Source: Ostrinia nubilalis
Lineage: Eukaryota; Arthropoda; Insecta; Lepidoptera; Crambidae
Reading direction: 5' to 3'
Length of the DNA stretch: 64,000 nucleotides
Assembly: GCF_963855985.1 (NCBI RefSeq)
Contig: NC_087093.1
Coordinates: 15,639,001-15,703,000 of the forward strand
The position numbers were made by a program, and so were the translations under genes. The notes beneath the pieces were generated by a model, which ran no database searches, was not told the DNA's origin, and saw only the letters and a program-made list of their open reading frames with translations. Of the stretch, positions 57,199 through 64,000 are shown piece by piece (position 1 is the first letter of the stretch; each line of letters starts with the position of its first letter).

Positions 57199-57326
57199 GT
57201 AACAACTTTGATCGCTACCAGGGGTAGGTAATCTACAAGCACCTCTACTTAATACTGCTTCTATAAACGGCTTACTCAAAATCCAGGCAGAGACAATACA
57301 ATAGATCTAAAGCAGATTGGAGAATA

Positions 57327-58637
57327 GTAGATTTCCAAAGGTCTTCGGATGGCTACGAGGACACCGACCCCCCTTTTTTCCGGCTAATGTAACCTCATTC
57401 CGCGTTTTTCTCCGTCACCGGTCCGATGCGCCGGCGAAAAAAGCAATAGCGTGCGTCACGAACGCTGCGCGTGGGCACAACAATAATTACGTCCAGATGC
57501 AATATGGGTCCAGCAATTATCACCACTAATGGGAGGAGTATTCTGCTTACCCGTAGGGCGCGAAAAAAAGTGGCATTAATGTAACTGTCGGTGGCGCTTT
57601 GCAATTGTTTATTGGCATTATGCCAGGTGCATTCTGTATGAATAAAAATGTGTGTGTCTGTTTGTTTGGTTTTAGATCCTGGGTCTTGAGGTTTTTAGGT
57701 TTGTATTTTTTTTATAACGAGCAATCTAAATAGATTAATTTAAATTAATAAATGTAGAGCCGAATATTAAGGATTTTCAAATTAAATAAAAAGTAGGCTA
57801 ATGACTTCTTTCATTAAGCAGAATTATACATGTAAGTACCAATTAATTACAGAAAATATCCGATTTGAATAGGTGCCTATTACCTAATTGTAAATAATGG
57901 AAAGAAAGTAATTAAGCTAATTTACTCTGCCTATTGTCCACCGGTTTAAAAATAAACCCATTAATGCCTCCACTTTGATATTTTTGGATTGAACAAACTC
58001 TTCAAAGTCGAAGTTTTTCATAATAATTTGGAGCAAGATTGCAAAACTTTTCTCCCAAGGGCGGGGTGTGGGCTGTGGGCACCTTGGCAATGTCGTCGGG
58101 TCGTTCACACCACGTCCCTTTGCCCCATAAGAATTTGATACCTTTTTGTGGATCTCGCCCACATTAGATTAATTCAAGATTTGCGTAAGAGGTAATAGAA
58201 TTGTGTTTTTTCAACAACAATAGTGAGAAATAGGCTTAATATTTTTTGTTTCCAAGAAACATGTAGTATTATTAGATAGATTTGAACTCCAGTAGATATA
58301 AGATAGGTTAAGCTGTGCTTTTATTTTAATCTGAGTGGTACAGACTGATGCTGCAGCATACTGTTGCAACACTTGCAACTTATCTACTAAATATTTCCGA
58401 TGCAACATGAGCCGATAGGCCTGACCCTAACCCTGTAAAAAAATTTCCTAACTAAGAATAGGAAAAAAATACAGTAGGTTTTCATCAATCCTTTTGGTTT
58501 TTCACAAAAGTAGGATCTATTAATACAGACTCTACTTATTTTGCTATTTGCACAATATCTTTATGAGCTGACCTAAGTTATTTTTAACTAGTGATTATTT
58601 TTTCAATTAACCATTTTGCTAGTGCACCTCTCCCCGT
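57327..58637. other. Intergenic; GC-rich island at about 57360-57600
   Basis: Mostly AT-rich. About 57360-57600 is markedly GC- and CpG-richer (GTCACCGGTCCGATGCGCCG) and includes CAGCAATTATCACCACTAAT. I recognise neither a gene nor a repeat in it. A short frame at 58162-57917 (minus) has no recognisable family. Confidence 0.45.
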
Positions 58638-58776
58638 GCCCGGTTTCCAAGGCGGAGTGGAAAAATGTTTTAAATAACCAAGCAGATTTAATTCTATCAA
58701 TTTCAATAAATCTTAATGATATCTGATTGGTTGTTCAAAACATTCCTCTCCGCTCCGTCTTGGTGGAAACCGGGCC
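58638..58776. mobile_element. MITE (GCCCGGTTTCC termini)
   Basis: GCCCGGTTTCCAAGGCGGAG at the left pairs with CTCCGTCTTGGTGGAAACCG + GGC at the right with small mismatches. About 139 bp. Confidence 0.7.
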
Positions 58777-61690
58777 TTAAACAAGCGAGATACTAAAACT
58801 GCGACTCATTATCTGCATTTTCCAGGCCCCATTGCAAATTTTCCCGGCACGCGCCACCAACGCACCGTATCCATCGCTCGTCCGTGCATCACCGACTGCC
58901 ACAGATTAATTACAAATACGGGCAATGCTCCGGCATTATAAGCGAATGCAATAGCGCAAAACATCGCGCTTCCGGACGCTGCAAAAACGGCGCGCGCCGC
59001 CCGCGCTCCGTGACGCGTTTTTCTGTTTAATTGGAACTTGCGCACGCGACTGCATGAAGGTGTTACACACTTGTTTGCTGGGCTATTGATAGGGTACAAT
59101 TTGTGTTCTGACCTGCGATCTAGTACAATGAGCGAAGACTGTATGGTTTTTCACTGAAAAATTACCTTATTTAAGTCAGCTGTTTTCTGTTGTAAAGTTT
59201 AAAAAGCCTTAAAACAAGAGATACATAATTAAAATGGCTATAAATGGCATTTACGTTCGTTGTTTGAAGATTTTTAAGCTACGGCTACGGTCTACGAAGC
59301 GATCTACGATATGCTACGAAGCTCGTAATGGTTCTTCCATTTCACGGTTTTAATATTTCATAGTAGCTGTAACAGCAGCTTTTTCAACAGCTAAAGACCG
59401 CAAACAGTAATTTTTATGTTTATATTTATTTTATTTTTACAAGTCTATCAAGTACGAGTAAAATTGCAGACTCTATATATATCTCTTAGGTCAGACTTAT
59501 GTTTAATTATTAAAAAGTACAACGCACTGAAATCATTTAGCGTCATGTAATGTAAAGGCACCTTAACAATCATATGTGTAAATGACCGATGGCTAGCCTC
59601 TGATGATGCGAGAAGAAAGCACCGAGCGGATCGAAATCAATCCGGTCATTGGAAATTGTGTTATTTTAGCCTACGGTAGCCTTTAGTAGGCCTTGGTGGT
59701 ATTGTACAGAGGAGACATCTAACTGACTGACATAGTGATCTATCAACGCACAGCCCTGGACGGATCGGGCTGAAATTTGGCATGCAGGTAGATGTTATGA
59801 CGTACGTAGGCATCCGCTAAGAAAGGATTTTGATCAATTATATCCCCAAGGGGATAAAATAGGGGACGAAAGTTTCTATTAAACTTTGTCAATTTTAAAC
59901 CGATCAGAATACTTCTTGGCAAAAGCTAGTAGCTGATATTTTGCAATAAATATTGGCATGATATGCTGTCGACTCTACATTAGGTTTTAATTAGTCTAAT
60001 TAATCTATGAACATCACTAAAATTAGTATGATGTTCATAGATTACATACAAGGTAAAATTGAAAAGCAAACATTTTTAACCGACTTCAACAAAAGGAGGA
60101 GGTTTCTCAATTCGCTTCGTATTTTTTTATTTTCATAATGTGAACTCTTCTTAGCATAAAAATCTGTACCAGTTACACAATTCATTTGATCTTTGGCAGA
60201 AAGATAATTCGTGGAAATCTCTGAAAACTTTGTAACTGAAATCTTTTCAATTTACAAAAACTTTTAGCACGTTTCGAAGTATTTAGAACATGTAACTAGT
60301 TCAGTGTACACTTTCATGTTTAATGTTATTTCCAAAGTAAAAGTTATTTGTATTATTAAACATTACGTTACACTTTCCAAAAGTAATGCAATGCGGATGT
60401 GGCTTATCTACAGTCACAATATTTTCTTTTCTAGTAATTTTAAAATTAGTAGTTTATTATCGGTACCTAAGGAGTAATAGAGAGCATAGCTACACAGGAG
60501 TTGCAGTACTTAGAGGGGACGAAGAATTTCTACCTGGATAGTCAGTTGCGATACAAACTATTATTGCTACAATATGCATGAGTAAGTATTGCATAAGCAA
60601 TAACTAAATGTTAATAGGATAGTTTCAATAGCACTTTCTACAATTATTTTTAATGATAATAAGTATAATCACTATTACACGTTCCTAATAAAATACATTA
60701 TGTTTTAATGACTCATTTGTAAAAGTGAAAGACCATAAAGTATAAAGAAGCATCTGATCAGATAGTACAATATTAGATGGAGTTTATAAGTCACATTTTC
60801 AGGAAATAGTTGGCTGAAGGGTCACACACACACTTGGCCACTACGTGTCATTAAAATTAAATATGTAAAGCAGTGGCTTTGCTTCAGCTCGTAAACGCAG
60901 TCACTAATAAATAATTGCATTATGTTTCAAGCACTTAGCCACTGATGGCTTATAGAATATTTTCAGCAGCAGGGAAAGAAAAGAAGAGAAAGTTTATAAT
61001 TAAATAAGCTTATGATATTGTTACAAGAAATATCCGCCTGGCGGCTCTGAAATAGCCACCCTCCAAAACATGAAAATCGAACCTTACTTAGGACGGCTAC
61101 TATACATAGAGGTACGCTCAGGTTCATATTAGTTAGTGACTCTATGCTGCGCCCACTGCTGCACTGGTGGCCCGATGTGCAACACCCCTCAAGAATGAGA
61201 ATTGTATATAGTTCAATTAAAATACTAACTGTAGATCCGCTCTGTTTGCCAACTTAATTCGAATTTATTACTTATTAAATAATACCCAGTTAATCCGGTT
61301 AAATGATTTGTAAATATCTATTAGATCCACTTGTAGTGTAGTGTTTGTTCCGCCTAGTTAAACTTGGCAACTATTTTTCAATAAACCATGTTGTAAGTGG
61401 CGTGCCCGTTAGTTTAGCAATGTTTTTTATAACAATAAAACTTTATCGCGTTGGAAAATCTAACTAGAAAGTTGACGGACGGCACGGCATTGTAGGTACG
61501 TATATCCGCGCATTTAGTAACTGGCAATTTTGTAAAATAGTATAATTGAATTGATAAAGGTATGTCTCTCTCAGAATAATTATCACACAAATCAGTCAAG
61601 TCGGGTTCGCTTTGCGTTTGCGTCTTTTTATTAACTACCTTCATATTTACTAATTTATGTATTTTTGTGATTAAACGGTCATTCAATCAT
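58777..61690. other. Intergenic; second GC-rich island at about 58825-59060
   Basis: About 58825-59060 is GC/CpG-rich (CACGCGCCACCAACGCACCG; AAAACGGCGCGCGCCGCCCG) inside AT-rich flanks, unassigned. About 59720-59935 is a Helitron-like remnant (GGACGGATCGGGCTGAAATT to AAAAGCTAGT). AACCGACTTCAACAAAAGGA at about 60077 is a scattered repeat end. No gene was supported. Confidence 0.45.
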
Positions 61691-61880
61691 TCTGTGCTGC
61701 TGACAAAGGTGACTGAGTTTCTTCCGCCACCTTCTCAGCACCAGCCCATATTTTGTCCCGAAGTGGTGTTAAGGCGTTTTGGATGTGTACAAGTGTCCTG
61801 GAAAGGTCCTAAGCACGGAATTAATATTTTGATTTTGCGCATGTTTTCTTTCAGTGCTCAATTTTCTTACCGGGCATTAT
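61690..61880 (+). mobile_element. Probable LINE 3' end relic
   Basis: CTGACAAAGGTGACTGAGTT, TCTTCCGCCACCTTCTCAGC and TTTTGTCCCGAAGTGGTG resemble a 3' end common in lepidopteran non-LTR elements. No protein domain supports it. Confidence 0.4.
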
Positions 61881-62283
61881 AGAAAGTTCGTTATCATGTT
61901 ATTTATTCTTAACCATTACAAAAATTGCCAGTTCCTATTGGCGCAGTTTATACAAAACTATGTCGCCCACGTTTTTTATGTGTTAGTAATAGATTGCAGA
62001 TTCTTAATTTTGCAAGATTATTCATAGATGATGTAATTTGCTTTGAAGAAAGTGATGTAGAGTCATGATTTTTATCTCGTATTTGTCATGATTAGTCATC
62101 GTTTACTTGATTACTAGGTACACAAGAAACAAAATCATGCGGTTTATACAATTTATACAATAAAGTTTAATGCCTTGACGAGTAAACTAGGAAAACAGAG
62201 TTTATTATCTTTAACGGTTATAAAGAATTTTCAAAATCGGTTAATTACTTTCCGCAAACAAACACAAACTTTGTGAATTTCAA

Positions 62284-62484
62284 AATGGCGGGTGTATGGT
62301 CATAGAAATGAATAAAATAAATATGAATTATTACTACCTGTTAGTACATTTTGTAATTGTAATTGTTCCCGTTTTAGGGAAGTAGTACAAAATAAATACT
62401 TAACTAAAGGTACACCAAGGTACACCTCAGGTAGTAATAATTCATACTTATATTATTCATTTCTGCGACCATACACCCACCATT
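62284..62484. mobile_element. Foldback MITE
   Basis: AATGGCGGGTGTATGGTCAT at the left pairs with GACCATACACCCACCATT at the right, and the pairing continues through TGAATTATTACTACCTG. About 0.2 kb. Confidence 0.7.
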
Positions 62485-64000
62485 CTGACGTTCACGAAAC
62501 TTTGCCTCTAATACTATGATAACAATGACTCTATTTATGCGTAGAAATCATAGAATTTTCCTAAGCTACCATAATAAACACTGAGGTCATTGCGCTACAT
62601 AAAATAATGCACGCAATAATTTATAATCACAAAAACTAACCAACTCGGCAAGTATAATTTACAAGGGTAATGCAGGCGCGTGCACCGTTTTTATCTCTAA
62701 AGACTTCTACTGATATACCCCATGGTTCTAAGCTATTTAAAAGCTATGGTATGGCGATAATTAAAACTGCAGTAGTAATTCTACGCATTTTAACATAGAA
62801 TGGTTTCCTCGCGTTGTGTGTGCAGTTTTTATAGAGATACTAGTTGTGCCCGTGACTTCTTCGTTCGAGTGAAAACCACTTATCACTTGGTATGAAAAAT
62901 TGTTTGTCTCGAATGTGATCTATTGTCTATTGTCTATACACCCTTTCATAAGAATCGGTCAAGCCGTTTCGTAGTTTTGTTACAAATACTGTGACACGAG
63001 AATTTTATTGAAACACTGAGACAGAAAACAACAGTACTATAGTAATTTAAAATTAGTGAAAGCAGTGAACAAATCGTTATGTTATAATTAAATGAATTGA
63101 CAAAATAAATTGTTATTGTAGAGGTAGATAATTATGTAAACCCTGGTCTTCCTAATATATGTAAATATAAATAAATACCTACGAGTTAAATTACCTATTA
63201 AATTACATTGTAATTATAAATGGCAGTGGGGCAAATTAGCTTGTTGGCATCAAATGATTTAAATTCGCCACTGTTTAAGAATATGTTTAACAACTTTTAT
63301 GTTTTTTGGGGTGTAGAGCTGCATATTATGACCATTATTGACATTATTATTTAATTAAAAACTTCTTTGCAAGTTATGTAACATATTATACTATTGTTCT
63401 ATAGAAGTTATTTTTAACTTTTCATTGAACAAGATGACGATCCATACCAAATCGAGCAAGTTTAGTTTTATTGAGATTCTATTCTTAGAGTTGTTGCGTT
63501 TTTTTCCGTTTATTTTAATGGTTGAAGCCTTATACGAAAGCACACCAATTCTATGTTGAATTTAATTATACCAATATCAGTATAAATATGTGAGGATGGA
63601 TGGATGTTTGTTGCTTCTACACGCAATAAATAGACAAACTTTTAAGAATCTTCGCCACATTAAAATAACTACGTTAAAAGGTATATAAGGAAAAAACAGG
63701 CTAGCATTTAGGCATTTCTGATCGAGATCTAAATTGCACAAATCACAAAAAGATAAAAAATCCTCAGCCTAGTGACTAGTGATTCTCATTCCCCGCTCTT
63801 GCATGTTCTTTGGCCAATTACGAAGCAGAATTCAAATATGGAATGTGGTTCGAACGGTTTGTAGAGATGGGACAAAAGTGCGGGATTTTCAGTCTCTATA
63901 TTATAGAATATACAGAGCTATAGAGCTCTGGTGAAAATAAGGAACAATTGGCCTATTTTGGAGTTTACTTGGCCCAGATAAATAGATGAAAGATTTTAGA
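62485..64000. other. Intergenic, right edge
   Basis: AT-rich. A Helitron or SINE-like remnant lies at about 62840-63010 (TAGTTGTGCCCGTGACTTCT). CAGTGGGGCAAATT and AAATTCGCCACTG at 63224-63272 look like the ends of a tiny hAT derivative. No gene was supported. Confidence 0.45.

Larger units (their letters stand above)
55130..57326. mobile_element. Composite MITE, second copy, interrupted by hAT
   Basis: Left part (55130-55337) and right part (57207-57326) match 37245-37615 in order, including TTGCGACCACAACACAATCT and ATCGCTACCAGGG. The interruption at a GTAACAAC site is explained by the hAT at 55338-57198. Confidence 0.7.

Noticed and set aside
58809..59099. 96-aa minus-strand frame in the GC-rich island
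   Set aside because: No recognisable domain or splice context; open frames are expected in GC-rich sequence. Kept only as a possible regulatory island.

Overview
The window is a stretch of insect nuclear DNA, most likely from a moth or butterfly (Lepidoptera). The grounds are spliced AT-rich genes with GT-AG introns, plus many repeats characteristic of that order: Lep1-type Helitron ends (TCTATACTAATATTATA start, CTAGT end inserted between A and T), RTE-clade LINE 3' ends with (ATC)n tails, and tRNA-derived SINEs. The species was not identified.

Four host genes were reconstructed exon by exon, and in each every intron phase closes. (1) PGM2 (phosphoglucomutase-2/phosphopentomutase), + strand, 14 coding exons, 4776-31919, 607 codons. 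(2) A PDE2A-type GAF-domain cyclic-nucleotide phosphodiesterase, - strand, 16 coding exons, 42056-33428, 732 codons. (3) UBXN1 (UBA, zinc-finger and UBX domains), + strand, 6 coding exons, 42577-51603, 326 codons. (4) A secreted RNase T2, - strand, 3 coding exons, 54056-53041, 272 codons. PDE2A and UBXN1 are divergent, with 520 bp between start codons. PGM2/PDE2A and UBXN1/RNase T2 are convergent pairs.

The left edge (1 to about 3990) is a BEL/Pao retrotransposon pol gene broken by a 0.47-kb insertion. PGM2 intron 1 holds a 1.63-kb palindrome made of two head-to-head Tc1-like copies. Intron 2 holds copies of the 3' end and splice donor of exon 2. The most striking feature is in PGM2 intron 7 (16508-25781): the Mg-binding-loop exon 7 has been amplified into 16 further nearly identical copies, embedded in an array of a roughly 30-bp minisatellite. 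All copies keep the 5' splice site, but all downstream copies have lost the original 3' splice site.

UBXN1 intron 3 (43390-49697) is a nested stack: LINE fragment, split by a hAT element, split by a mariner-like element, split by a Helitron, which contains a 760-bp tandem duplication. A 0.5-kb element occurs twice, in opposite orientations, in PGM2 intron 4 and at position +12 of UBXN1 intron 4. The right end (57.3-64 kb) has no gene I can support; it carries scattered repeat remnants and two GC-rich islands.

The four genes have unrelated cellular roles (sugar-phosphate metabolism, cAMP/cGMP breakdown, ubiquitin/p97 adaptor, secreted or lysosomal RNase). Nothing here indicates they act as a pathway.
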